This document shows positions 10,811 to 22,494 of a stretch of DNA of 64,000 nt, in pieces. The stretch's first letter is position 1, and every line of letters starts with the position of its first letter. Origin of the DNA: Pontederia crassipes. Its lineage: Eukaryota; Streptophyta; Magnoliopsida; Commelinales; Pontederiaceae. Both the position numbers and the translations under genes were made by a program. Location of the stretch: the NCBI GenBank assembly GCA_030549335.1, contig CM060186.1, positions 17,661,189-17,725,188 of the forward strand, in the 5' to 3' direction. The notes under the pieces were generated by a model that saw only the letters and a program-made list of their open reading frames with translations, had not been told where the DNA came from and searched no databases.

Positions 10811-12059
10811 ATATTTTAATTATGATATTTGGCATGACCGATTAGGACATTCAGGAAATATAAAAATGAAATAAATTATAAAAATGAACCTAGTTCTTAG
10901 AATTTCAAGTGTAAGAACATTGCCTTGTGAACATTGTTTGATCGAAAAAATGACTTGAAAGTTATTTTTAGAGTAATAAGTTAAAGAAATTATTAGGATT
11001 AGTTCATTCTCATATTTGTGTTCCTCTTAGTGTCATGGCACACAAGAATAAAGAATATTTTATCACATTCATTGATGATTATTCAAGATTCTTCTATGTC
11101 TATCTCTTGGACAAGAAATCAAATGCCTTTGAAACATTCAAGAAATATAATATGGAAGTGAAGAAGAAATTGGGAAGACCAATTAAGACATTAAGGACAG
11201 ATAGGGGAGGGGAATACACATATTGAGAATTTAATGATTATTACATTTAGGAAAGCATTAGTAGGCAAATTACAATGTCATATACGTCACAATAGAATGT
11301 TGTGACAGAAAGAAAGAATAGGACATTGATGAATGCAGTAAGGTGTTTGTTATTTCGCTCATGTCTCTCTAAAAATTTTTGGGGAGAGGTAATGTTAACT
11401 GCAAGTTACATACAAAATAGAATTCCCACGAAGTCCATAGTAATCTCGCCATATAAATTGTGGAATGGCAGGAAGCTTGATATAAGTCATCTTCAGAAAT
11501 GGGGATGTAAAGTGCATGTTCTAGTTCCAAGTCAGTTGAGGGACAAACTTCACTTTAGAATGTTGACATGTAGGTTCATCAAATAGAAATATAGTTAACA
11601 ATCCAAAGAGTATAGATTTTTCCACAAAGAAAAATGGTTAATTGAGAGTCGCGATGCAACATTTCTTAAAAATGAAAAGGAAGAAGTGCATGAATAAGAA
11701 GAAGAGGATAATGGATCTCTGATTAGCTGTGGGGATAATGAAGTCGACTCTAATGTACCAATGGTGGAAGAGGTGGGTGGGTCCTATACAAAATACAGAT
11801 TCTTTGAAAGAAGTGGATGGACCCATAGAATCCATGAGTATAATTAGCAACAGAGATTCAAGACATAACTCACACATTTTGATGAATATGTTTTGTACGA
11901 GTGCGAGGCTTCATGTTACTTTGTGAATGTAAATATAGAGGATTGTACAAATCTTGTTTTATACAATGAAGCAATGACTTTAGTTGACTCGAAATCATAG
12001 ATGGTCGCTATGAGAGATGAAATTGACTCTATTAATTAGAACGGAGTATGAGAATTATG

Positions 12060-13228
12060 GGGTAAATTACACGAATGGTCCTCCAATTTTAAATCAATTT
12101 CCAACTGGTCCTCCAACTTTAATTTATAACCAGAACATCCCTCATCTTTTATTTTCTTGCACGATTAGTCCTCTTGACAGGTGATAATGAATTTTCCGAT
12201 TGTCTTGCATACGTGGCCGACACGTCAGCCGTTTCTCTTTCATCCATGTCATTTAAGTCATCGTAAATTACACGGATCGTCCCCCAACTTTGAATCGATT
12301 TCTAAATAGTCCCTCAACTTTGATATTATTACACGATTCATCCACTTGACCGGTAAGAAATAGTCTCCCGATTATTTTGCGACGTGGCATAATCAAATAT
12401 AATAAAAAATTTTAACTGACATCATATAATAAAAATTATTATAAAAATTTCAGGACGCGGACGAGCTGATAGAGGAGGGGTGTCGGCCCTCCTCTCCAAG
12501 CTCGCACTTTGGCGAGCTGGCATAGGGGGCGCCGTCCCCCTCCCCCCGTCTCCAAGCTCGCCCACTGACGAGCTTCGCACAAGGAGCATTAACGCCCCCT
12601 CGTAAGTTCGTCAGCGCTCCTATCATTTTTATTTTTTAGTCTCTCAACTTTGAGTCGTTTAGGGTCATCGACGAGCTCGCGAGAGGACGTTGATGCCCCT
12701 TGTGCGAAGCTCACTAGGTGGACGAGCTTGGAGAGGGGGGTCGGCGCCCCCTATGCCAACTCGCCAAAGGACGAGCTTAGAGAGGGGGGCCAACACTCCT
12801 CTTCTGTCAGCTCGTCCGCGTTCTCAAATTTTTATAATATTTTTTATTGTGTGTTATTAACTAGTTAAAATTTTTTATTATATTTTATTATGTCACGTCG
12901 CAGGATAATCGGAAAACTATTTCTTACCGATCTAAGTGGATGAATCATGCAATAATATCAAAGTTGGGGGACTATTTAAAAATCGATTCAAAGTTGGGGG
13001 ACGATCCGTGTAATTTATTTGGCTTGGAGCGTTAAATGACGTGGATGAGAGAGAAACGGCTGATGTGTCGGTCACGTATGCAAGGCAACCGGAAAACCCA
13101 CTATTACCGGTCAAGAGGATTAATCGTGCAAGAAAACAAAAGATGAGGGACGTTCTGGTTATAAATTGAAGTTGGGGGACCAGTTGAAAATCGACTCAAA
13201 GTTGGGGAACCATTCGTGTTATTTATTC
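12060..13228. mobile_element. 1.17-kb foldback DNA transposon with Mutator-like TSD
   Basis: The two halves are reverse complements of one another over roughly 550 bp each. The left end is taaattacacgaatggtcc and the right end the inverse of cacgaatggttccccaac, with the symmetry centre near 12620-12660. It is flanked by gagaattatg (12050-12059) and gagaactatg (13229-13238), matching a 9-10-bp duplication with one change. It splits the copia frame exactly within NGV-EL | CDFSEGRRC, so the empty site is visible. The inner arms are GC-rich (ctcgccaaag / ctttggcgag). There is no transposase, so it is non-autonomous. Superfamily is inferred from TSD length and long TIRs. Confidence 0.85.
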
Positions 13229-13605
13229 GAGAACTATGTGATTTTTCAGAAGGTCGGCGATGCATAATGTGCAAATGAGTATTCAAGAAAAAGTACCGAG
13301 CGAATGATACTATTGAAAAGCACAAAGTCAGATTAGTTGTCAAGGATTATACTCAGCAAGTTGGTATAGATTTTCAGGAAATGTATTCTTCGGTAACTAA
13401 GTTTGCATCTATAAGAATCATCTTAGCGATAGTGGCATATATGGATGGATGTTAAGACTCCCTTCCTCAATGGAGAGTTGAGTGAAGATATATACATATG
13501 CGACAACCTGATGATTTTCAGGTGGAAGGTCAAGGGAATATGATTTATAAGCTAAAAAAGTCACTGCATGGCTTGAAACAATTATTGCGTTAATAGTACT
13601 AAAAG

Positions 13606-14446
13606 TTCCATATGATGGTCATTCAATTTGATTTCATTGCAAACAAATTGGATCATTATATATACATCAAGAATAGTGGGAGCAAGTTTGTTATAACATT
13701 TTGCTCATCGTTAATGATGTCACCTTATTAAAATTAAGAAAAAGTTAAGTAAGAAATTTGAAACGAAGGACATGAGGGAAGTTTCATATGCCCTTAGAAT
13801 TCAAATTACTCGAGATAAAAGCTCGAGGACATTGAGCTTGAGTCAAGAATAGTATCTGAACAAAATATTGAAGAGATTTAGAATGCAGAATAACAATTCA
13901 GCACCAACACCTCTCATTATTGAAAAAAGGCTTAGCAAGAGTCAGTGTCTTAATTCAAGACAAAAACCTTTATAAGTCCTATATGTGCAAACAGTGGGGA
14001 GTTTGATGTATGCAATATTGTGTACAAGTCTCATATGACGGTCATTCAATTTGGTTTCATCGCAAACAAATTGGATCATTGTGTATACATCAAGAATAGT
14101 GGGAGCAAGTTTATTATAATGTCATTATATGTCAATGACATTTTGCTCGCTGCTAATGATGTCACTTATTGAAATTAAAAGAAAAAGTTAAGAAATTTGA
14201 AACGAAGGACATAAGAGAAGCTTATGTCCTTGGAATACTCGAGACAAAAGCTCAAGGACATTGAGCTTGAATAAAGAATAGTATATGAACAAGATACTGA
14301 ATACAGAGTAGCAATCCACCATCAACACCTCTTGTTGTTGAAAAAATGCTCAACAAGAGTCAATGTCCTAATTCAGGACAAAAACCTTTAGAAGTCCTAT
14401 ATGCGCAAATAGTGGGGAGTTTGATGTATGCGATGTTATGTACAAG
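13606..14446 (+). repeat. Diverged tandem duplication of about 420 bp in the copia RT region
   Basis: Unit 1 (about 13606-14028) and unit 2 (about 14029-14446) both start near catatga(t/c)ggtcattcaattt and end gtggggagtttgatgtatg...tacaag. They differ by many substitutions and small indels. The second keeps the YVND motif, whereas the first has lost it by deletion. The duplication predates much of the decay of the element. Confidence 0.8.
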
Positions 14447-15160
14447 GTTTAGTTTGGCTTATCCAGTATGCCTAGTTAATGTTATGTACAATGTTACGAC
14501 ACATTGGGAAGCCATAAAGAAGATTATACGATATTTGATACACAATTAAAACTAACATATCAAACTGATACACTTGAAATTATAAATTATTCTAATGCAG
14601 ACTTCGGTGGAGATATTGATGAACAAAAATTCACATCGGGTCACTTATTTATGCTGAGTGGTGCAGCTATTTCTTGGGATAGCAAAAAACAAGGATGTGT
14701 AACGAGATACACACAAGAAACTGACTATATAGCCTATGGTATAGCAACCACTCATGCGGTATGATCAAACGTTTCCATATGGAATTTAGGCTCAATCTAT
14801 GCAGTGGACCATTGTCGATACACTATGATAATTAAGTTGCAATAAGTTTGATACACAGTGGAGCAAATAGTTCCAAAGGAAAACATATTGAGATCGAACA
14901 TCACTATGTATAAGATATAATGGAAAAGAAAAAAGTGACCGTAACTTATATGCCTACAAGTGACATGTTAGTTAATTTTCTTACTAAAGGAATTGCAGCT
15001 GAAATATTAATTAAACATGTTGGTTTAATGATACTTAAAAATATTTGAGTCGAATAATAAGCTTCGAAATATCATCTTCATACTCCACGAATAATGGGAG
15101 TATCGCTACACGAATAGTGAAGTGTCAAAATTACATGACCAAAAGCGGTCAAGTGGAAGA

Positions 15161-15445
15161 TGTTATAGTGTGACCGTGGTCACGGACGATTGTCGGAGCA
15201 ACCGTCGTGACGCGGTGCGTCCATGCGCTGTGAATGGTTGCCGAAGGAGATAACTACCGATGAAATGGTACGTCCGTTCGCGGGAAGGGGAATGATTGAA
15301 AGGGGTGGACTGGACAGTACATGCACCTATAAATAGAGGAAAAGACCGTCCAAGGAACTTCAATAAGTTGATCGAAACATTATAGTTCTGCCCTTATCTC
15401 ATTCGATTCAAGATCATCACCGTCCATGATACGACGCTTAAGAAC
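15161..15445 (+). repeat. 3' LTR of the copia element (right end uncertain)
   Basis: A purine-rich tract (gcggtcaagtggaaga, 15145-15160) precedes tgttatagtg, the usual copia PPT/LTR junction. The LTR contains a palindrome gtgaccgtggtcac at 15170-15183 and a TATA box tataaatag at 15328-15336, which would be the element's promoter. I could not fix the right end; homology to a 5' LTR is not available in the window. Confidence 0.6.
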
Positions 15446-16759
15446 AATGCCTTGAGTAATCGAAATAATATATGATAATCAAATAAACGTGATCAAACGA
15501 ATTTTTAGGCAGCGGAATATCAATATCAAGGTTACAATAAATCAAGCAATCAATATTATAACTAGATGGATTTAATCACAAGATAGTCAACCTTGTAATT
15601 AACGGCGGAAGTTTTCGAAGAACGGATTGAAGGAGTTCCCTTACAGTAAAAGCAATCAAGCCAAATTTTCATAAATTCAAAGATGTTTAAAATAATTATA
15701 AATAACAATATTTATAGGCACTAGATAGCAGAATTTGGGGTGAAAGAAAAGACCTTAACCTAGCCTACAAGAAAGGTAACTAGTTTCCTGAAATAATTAA
15801 ATCAATTCCTCTTACAAATCTCAGCAAAATTTTTCATATATAATTATTTCAAAATTTTTAAATAAATATGATAAAATCATGATTTATTTGGTTCAAGTTA
15901 TGTTGACTCTTTATGTAGCCCAATTTATAACACATTGAGAATTTGGATATGATCTAACTCGATCTCATAATTGGATCAATTGTAAATTGTAAACATTATT
16001 AATTATCTTCAGTTTTCTTATGCGTAAGATTCACACCATTATTTTAATCATCCAATTTTGCTAGAACATTCTTCTATCATCGTCTGCAAATATAGGCATT
16101 TTTTTGTTCATATCATTTTCATCATTTTCAAAAGGATCCGTCTTCAAATATGCATTTCTAATAAGAAGAATATATCTAGGTTCATATCAGCCCACTTGAA
16201 TATGCCACCATCAATTTCACCTCCACCGTTGTCGTTGCAGCAGGTAGTCCTAATATTAGGCGAGGGGAATAGCCGTCGATCACTGCAACAGATAGAGAGA
16301 AAAAAAAAGAGGAGACTCTAGAGAGAGGAGATTGAGAAAAAGGTGGGGGTAAAAAGATGATGAAGACTGAGGCACACACAAGACGATCACGAAGAGTGTA
16401 GGAAAATAAAATCCAACCACTCGTTAGATTCTACGGATGACATTTCTCACTGTAATTTCCAGTTCATTTAGTGAGCTGTACATTCAGTGCCCCTTTATTA
16501 TTTTGTAAAAAATATGGGGAATCTAATAAAATATTTTAAAATGTGTAAAGATTTTTTAAATTTCTAGCTTTATGCGTCCAAGTTGTATTAGATGCTACGA
16601 AAAGAAAATTTTCAAACACACATTATATACATACATATCTATCTATCTAATGACTTACTATTTGTACTCATCACTTTGCCCACACCTTTTTTGTCATCAA
16701 TGTGAGATTATTTTATTTATTTTTATAAGCTTGTTTTTTTATTATTACCAACATTTTTG
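15446..16759. other. Intergenic AT-rich region, nothing recognised
   Basis: No coding frame, RNA gene or transposon terminus is convincing. A short GC-richer patch at 16200-16290 has no family resemblance. Confidence 0.4.
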
Positions 16760-17283
16760 GGTTATTTCTATACACCTAACATAATCTATTGCGATTTTCT
16801 GCATCTAACATCAAATTACGAATTTATGTTTTTGGATCCCTAAACTATTAGAATTTTTCACTTTAGTCTTTCAGTCTACTTCTATTATGTTTTACGTTAC
16901 TTTTGATTTTTTTTCCATTTATGAAAAGAATAAATTACCCTTACCTCCATAACGCTCCAAATAATAAATAAAAAAAATAAATGGAAAAAAATCGGAGAAG
17001 GGTAATTTAGTTTTTTTCATAAATGATAAATTTTTTGTTTACCATTTTAATCCTTTCAATGATTTTTTTATTTTTTTATTTATTATTTTATGTTTTTCTA
17101 GAGGGAGGGGTAATTTAGTCTTTTCATAAATGGAAAAAAATAAAAGTAACAAAAAAATATAACACAAGTAGACGGAAGAACTAAAGTGAAAAAGTCGTGA
17201 TAGTTAAGGGATAAAATAAGTTCGTAATTTATAATTAGATGTGAAAAATCGTGATAGTTTAGGAGAGGTTTATGTAAATAATC
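16760..17283. mobile_element. 524-bp foldback MITE
   Basis: The outer about 190 bp on each side are inverted copies. The left arm runs from ggttatttctatacacc through cactttagtctttcagtctac to ccatttatgaaaag. The right arm carries the inverse words (cttttcataaatgg, gtagacggaagaactaaagtg, ggtttatgtaaataatc). The centre is pure AT. A single diverged arm of the same family lies at 55336-55520. No transposase. A TSD is not obvious. Confidence 0.75.
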
Positions 17284-18097
17284 ATTTTTAAAATATGCTT
17301 ACTTGTTTGAAATTTTTTTGTTCTATTACTGTCAACAATGTCATACCTTTATATTTTAAAAACTCATCCTAAGTTACTTTATTCATTTTTTTTCTCTGAT
17401 TCTACTATTTAATAATTAAATTGGTATATATATATACAGTTATACTTTTAACTGAATCGTATCTTTTCAATTTAGATGCTTTCACATTTGTAATATGTTT
17501 AATGCCAAATAAATAAATAGTATTTTTAAATTGGATCAGGCACGTCGTCTCGATATCGATACAAATACGAACTGGACTGAACCAATACAAAATAAGCTCG
17601 ATTTTATTTTCTTAAGAGAAAAAAATGATTAAAAAATATTTTACAATTGAATAGAAAATAAAAATAAAACGAAAGAAAGCGAAAACAGTAAATGGAGCAG
17701 ATAAAAGAAAAGATGTGCGGGCCGCGAAGAATTTCGTGATATTATGATAATATAAAAAAAAAGATAAGATTAGGTACATATATTGTAGAAAATGAAATTA
17801 TTATTTCGTGATATTATGATAATCGTTAAATAATTTATATATTTTATGTTATTATTATTTTAAACTATATAATAATATAAAATTTCGGTGGGATAAGTTT
17901 AGAACTCGAGATTGGGCCCACAATTCGGGCTACATTTTTACAACCTTGCAAATAATATGCCGAAAACAAATACCAAGTCAAGATAAAAAAAATTGGAAAC
18001 GAAGTCAACCTTCCGCGTTCGTCGACTTTACTCGGTCTCCCTCTTTCAGCTCTTCCTCCCTCCCGTTCGGCCAACTTATTCTGAATTTCTGATATCC
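17284..18097. other. Upstream region of the PLAC8 gene
   Basis: AT-rich DNA with repeated atttcgtgatattatgataat at 17730-17750 and 17802-17822. It becomes GC-richer from about 18000 (ctcggtctccctctttcagctc), where the promoter and transcription start probably lie. No other gene seen. Confidence 0.35.
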
Positions 18098-18098
18098 T

Positions 18099-18099
<1 letters not shown>

Positions 18100-18161
<62 letters not shown>
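18100..18161 (+). repeat. (GA)n microsatellite in the PLAC8 leader
   Basis: About 30 uninterrupted AG units lie 90 bp upstream of the start codon, in the probable 5' UTR. GA/CT tracts in plant leaders can bind GAGA-type factors, but here this is only a possibility. Confidence 0.95.
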
Positions 18162-18163
<2 letters not shown>

Positions 18164-18248
18164 CTGAGAGAACAAGTTCGCCCTCTTAAATCTTCTTCGT
18201 CCTTCTTGTTCGATCTTCCTCGGTCTTCTGTAATTTGGGATCCGAAGG

Positions 18249-20418
18249 ATGACGATGGCTTCGCAGCAAGGGCTGGAGAAGATGAACCTCCGGAAGAGCT
18301 ACCGTAACGTGTGGCACACCGACCTCATGGGCACCGTCCAAGCCGACTTCCCCTGTAAGCTCCCAGTCATTCATAGCTCGCAGTCCCTTTCTGCCTCTCT
18401 GCATATTGATTGCTGTTGATGCGAATTGAATCCCTTCCTCTGTTTGCAGATTGCTGCTTTGCCTTCTGGTGGTAAGGATTCACCTCGTACTTCCAATTTC
18501 TTTTCCCTTATGTGATTCTCATTTTTGTTGTTCTCTTTGCATTCTTCTTTTTTGTTGTTGATCCCCATAGAGAGAAAAAAACAGTTAACAGTAACTTAAT
18601 CTTCTTTCTTCTTGTAGTGCACCATGTGTTTCATACATGCTGCGGAAAAGAGCTCTTTACAATGACATGTCAAGGTGGTGAGCGATTTTACAAGAACTGC
18701 ATGCAACTCTCGTTTGTCATATATATGCTTGCTACTGATCAATTTTCATTTTGTTTTTTTTCTTTGGTTCAAGTCCTGCACCTAGTGGGATAAGGCTTTG
18801 TTGTTGTTGTTTGGTTCAAGTCCTGATATCATTTATTCTCTTTCCAATTAGATATGTGTGCTGTGCCGGTTATCTGCCATGCAGTGGCAGATGTGGAGAG
18901 AGTAGATGCCCTGAGTTTTGTCTTGCAACTGAGGTACTAAACTAAATCTGAATATTAATAGTGCTTCTTCTCTTTGACACTGTTTTTAACGATGCACCAT
19001 TTTAGGCTCTTGCTGTCAGAATGGACTCCAAATCTTTCTTTCCCTATGATATGATTAATGGATGTCAACTTATTTAAAATCAGAATATGAAGTGTGTTTT
19101 TAGAGGTCATATTTCTTGAATCAAATAATAGAAAATTTGATGTTGTTTCTTGCTTTTGAATTCAAGATTGCAAACCCTTTGCAGAGCATTCTTCTACTAC
19201 TGGATTGCTTGTGGCCTTCCTGGATATCAACTGCTTCTCAGTTCTCATTTATGAACCTTTCGTATGAATCAGATTTCAGTTATGCTTAGAACAATTAGCA
19301 GAATGCCTGTTCTCATTCAGAGGCAATCTATTTAACTGGAGGAACAAGCAAAAAATTAAGTAGTTTATGTTCTGGGTAAAGGGAGAAACAAAGATGATGT
19401 GAAAGTATGATTCAGCCAACAACATGTTGAATGGGACCCTGGAGACTTGGAATTTCCCGGCCATCTTTCTGAATTTTTGTCGTCTTTACCTCCTTTTTTT
19501 CCCTATTGAATCCATTATACCCTATTCATATTTTGATTTCACTTCATGTTTTGATTTCACTCGGCACAATAATATTATAAATGTATTATATTTCTTGTCA
19601 ATAATTCACAACTATTCTTCAGGTTTTTCTCTGCTTCGGTAATTCGGTCGCATCAACTCGCTTCCTGCTGCAAGATGAGTTCAACATACAAACAACACAA
19701 TGCGACAACTGCATTATCGTAAAAAAACATAATTCTTATTTTTCCCTCTTAAAGTGCAGTCTATTATCCTGAAATAATGATTTGGAAGTTCATGTTAAAT
19801 CTTGACCACTCATATCAGGGATTCATGTTCTGCCTGCAACAAGTGGCTTGCATATTTTCCATCGTTGCCATGATCGTAGGAAGTGAGGAACTGTCGGAAG
19901 CTTCTCAGATACTCAACTGTTTGTCTGACTTTGTTTACTGCTCGTAAGGGGCTTGCATCCCTTCTTCCTATAAATTCGAACCAAATATCCTTGGAAATGG
20001 CTGACATGGTTTAACTGGACAATTGTCTTTGCAGGGTCTGCGCGTGCATGCAGGTAACAAAATGAGATATATGTTCCATGTTCAAAATCTCAGTATTTTA
20101 TATCGATAGTCGACCTTCGATTTAACCATCATGAGATAAGTGCAGACGCAGCACAAGGTCGAAATGGATAAAAGAGATGGGAAGTTTGGGCCGCCGCCGA
20201 TGATGGTACCGCCGCAGTTTCAGCAGATGTCACGCATTGATCAGCCTCTTCCGCCGGCTGTGGGTTATCCTCCGGCACCACCTCCAGCATACGCATATCA
20301 AGCTCCTCCTCCAGGTCACCCTTATGCTGCTCCGGCCTTGCCATATGGACCGCCTGCCCCCGGAGCATACCCTCCTCCAGCTCCATATCCAGCACCAAGC
20401 TATCCCAACTACAAGTAG
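18249..20418 (+). CDS. PLAC8-family cysteine-rich membrane protein, eight exons
   Basis: Exons: 18249-18354, 18450-18471, 18618-18674, 18852-18933, 19623-19718, 19819-19943, 20035-20053 and 20146-20418. All introns are GT-AG, and the joined length is 780 nt (259 residues). Two exons are microexons (22 and 19 nt). The protein starts MTMASQQGLEKMNLRKSYRN and has the PLAC8 cysteine clusters CCFAFWCAPC, CCAGYLPCSGRCGESRC and TTQCDNC. A hydrophobic stretch near CLQQVACIFSIVAMIVG is a likely membrane segment. The tail is rich in Pro, Tyr and Ala. This matches Arabidopsis At4g23470-like proteins; the biochemical role of this subgroup is not established. Intron 3 carries a 31-bp RTE insertion. Exon joins were made by eye and keep the frame throughout. 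Confidence 0.92.
18779..18809 (+). mobile_element. 31-bp RTE LINE 3'-end insertion in PLAC8 intron 3, 16-bp TSD
   Basis: cacctagtgggataaggctt followed by tg(ttg)n is the extreme 3' end of the RTE family in this window. It is flanked by a perfect 16-bp duplication, tttggttcaagtcctg, at 18763-18778 and 18810-18825. This is a very severely 5'-truncated retrotransposition event in a gene intron, in the same orientation as the gene. Confidence 0.92.
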
Positions 20419-22029
20419 AAGATGATGCATTGCAGACATTGGGTTTGAGATAGAATTCAAAGTCTGTATCTCCACTGTTCAATTTATTCATGATCAATCC
20501 GTTTCAAGTGTCAGTATTCTTGGCTTGGTTTGGATGTTAAAAAAGTGATGTTATCTCTGCTTTTGGAATTAGTTTGTCTGTAACCTTTTAATTCCTCCTA
20601 CATATTTATGCGTCCCATGTTTGTAATTATTTACATTAAGAAGTAGATTTCATATCTGTTCTGCTACTTGCCGTAAATTTGGGTCTCGTTGTTATGATCA
20701 GTAGGGTCTCCTTGTACTCGTCAGTTGTCCACTTGGATGTAAAGTTTGAGGCGAGGACTTGAGAGACTCCATAAATCTGCCCCACCACCATCACCATTAC
20801 CGTGTTTACTTTGAATTGAAGTCGTCTAGGAAACGTTCTTAAGGCCTGGTGTATTTGACAAGTCGAATTAGGTGAATACAGTTTTAATATATTAAAATTA
20901 GTCAGAAAATATAGATAACAATTCTTTTTCTCACTTCCCTCTCGTGGCTCTACTATTCTTTTTCTTACTTGCATAACATGTTCGTCTCATATTATTTTTT
21001 ATATAGGTGATCAACGTATACCATGTCATAATATTTTATTATTAGAAACACATTTCGCATTTATTTGAAGTTTTTTGTTTCATCTATATACATTGATTGC
21101 CAGAACTATTTTGTGAACAAATTTTTTTTGCGTGTAATAAATGTTTTCATCTAGTAATATATTTACAAAGTTAATCGATTTTGAATATAAAAAAATAATG
21201 ATCAAGTTTCTAAAAAAGTTCACATTTCATGTCGTACAAACGTTCACCGAAACTAAACTAGAACCTATACTACTTGTCAAATACGCTATTAAGATATCAT
21301 AGTTCAATGCATTAGATCGGATTAACCATTATTCATTACTCACTAATTCATAATCTTGATCCCCAACTCAATATACATATATATATATATGCGCCACTTA
21401 GATTGTATTCTTGTAGTATAATTTGTGAAATTGGACGAGTCACATTTTTTTGTCTCAGCGCCAGATATTTACTGCACATGCCAGACGCATTGAAGGTGGT
21501 GGGCGCAAACGGCGTGCGTTCCATTAAATTCGACCAAAATTTGTCCTGATGGACGTCATTCTTGCACAGCTGGCAGCCTAATTTGTTTATTTGGTCAATA
21601 TGGGAAACAGTGGTTGAATAATATTATCCTATCATATTTTTTTTTCAAATTTAAACAAAGTGGATTTGTTATATAAATTTAAGGTCGAGTGGTGATTTTT
21701 TTTCCAAATTTTTTTTGTCGTGATCTATGTATATATAACACCGATGGAGAGCAAAATATTCTTAAATGCTTCTTACTTTAAATCAAAAGAGATTTTACAT
21801 CTTTATAAACATCCGAAGGAGTTCCATAGTTAGATATGGGGATAACATATATAATGCAAGCTCGTTAATAATAGGTGTGACTAATACCATTCTTATTCTT
21901 TTATGAAGATGTGTTGAAAAGCGCCCTCAAGCTAAGGTGGCAATAGGCGAAGCTTGTTGCACAAGAAGAGAAAGCGTTGATCAGAGAATGAAATTGATCC
22001 TTCAATGAAATAAAACTTTCATGTAATCG
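20419..22029. other. 3' flank of the PLAC8 gene and AT-rich intergenic DNA
   Basis: The gene's 3' UTR probably ends before about 20640 (late poly-A-type AT-rich words). Beyond it I see no gene. A short (TA)n tract lies at 21377-21391. Confidence 0.4.
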
Positions 22030-22494
22030 CTAATAGTCTACCTCATCATGGGCAAAGTGAAATTCACTTCGATGTATTTGACTATTTGGTATATGTATGA
22101 AATATTAGATTCTTCGTTAATTGACACCCAAGTTAAGAACATTGAGTTGCTTGGATGTAGTGAGTACATTGCATAATGATACTCTTGCATAACCTTCCTT
22201 AAAATCATATGCCCTAGATACATATAATCGGCGTTGATACATGAGTGTCCACCTCGTGTATATGATAATGTTTTTTTACCATGGCCTACTTTCAATTGAT
22301 ATGTAAGAATAAAAGTCATCTTATCTAACATTAGTAGTCTCACACGAAGGTTACACAACAAGCTCCATAGATATATACTCTCAAATAACAAATCATCCTA
22401 ATAAAGTTCTCAACTATAGAAATCATACCAATATCCTATAATTCCTGAACTCTTTTGTTCAACACATTCTACAATGGCATTCATATGATATTCC
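22030..22494 (-). pseudogene. Ty3/gypsy pol remnant, distal part (end of RNase H and linker)
   Basis: Immediately left of the nested LTR element the minus strand continues EYHMNAIVECVEQKSSGI. This matches the gypsy YHPGKANVVADALSRKS motif. Further on, ILRKVMQEYHYAMYSLHPSNS matches the linker/integrase zinc-finger region (ILxEAHxxxYSxHPGSTKM). Stops are present. It is the continuation of the frame at 25521-26275. Confidence 0.7.

Larger units (their letters stand above)
9790..15445 (+). mobile_element. Degenerate Ty1/copia retrotransposon, 5' LTR missing
   Basis: Domains run in copia order on the + strand. Gag remnant with a zinc knuckle YYACRKLGHFKSNCTK at about 10165-10215, in which the first Cys is replaced by Tyr. 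Protease, DLGATHHIAK, at about 10330. Integrase, FITFIDDYSRFFYVYLL, RTDRGGEY and TERKNRTLM, at 11060-11330. RT, VKTPFLNGELSEDIY at about 13450 and YVNDILLAAND at about 14130. RNase H, YSNADFGGD and SAAISW-like, at about 14590-14690. The catalytic YVDD has become YVND. Many stops and frameshifts are present. Two internal tandem duplications and a foldback DNA element interrupt it. Only a 3' LTR is seen. Confidence 0.85.

Noticed and set aside
15170-15183. Palindrome gtgaccgtggtcac as a possible operator
   Set aside because: It lies 9 bp inside the copia LTR start and is best explained as part of the LTR. There is no evidence of a host regulatory role.
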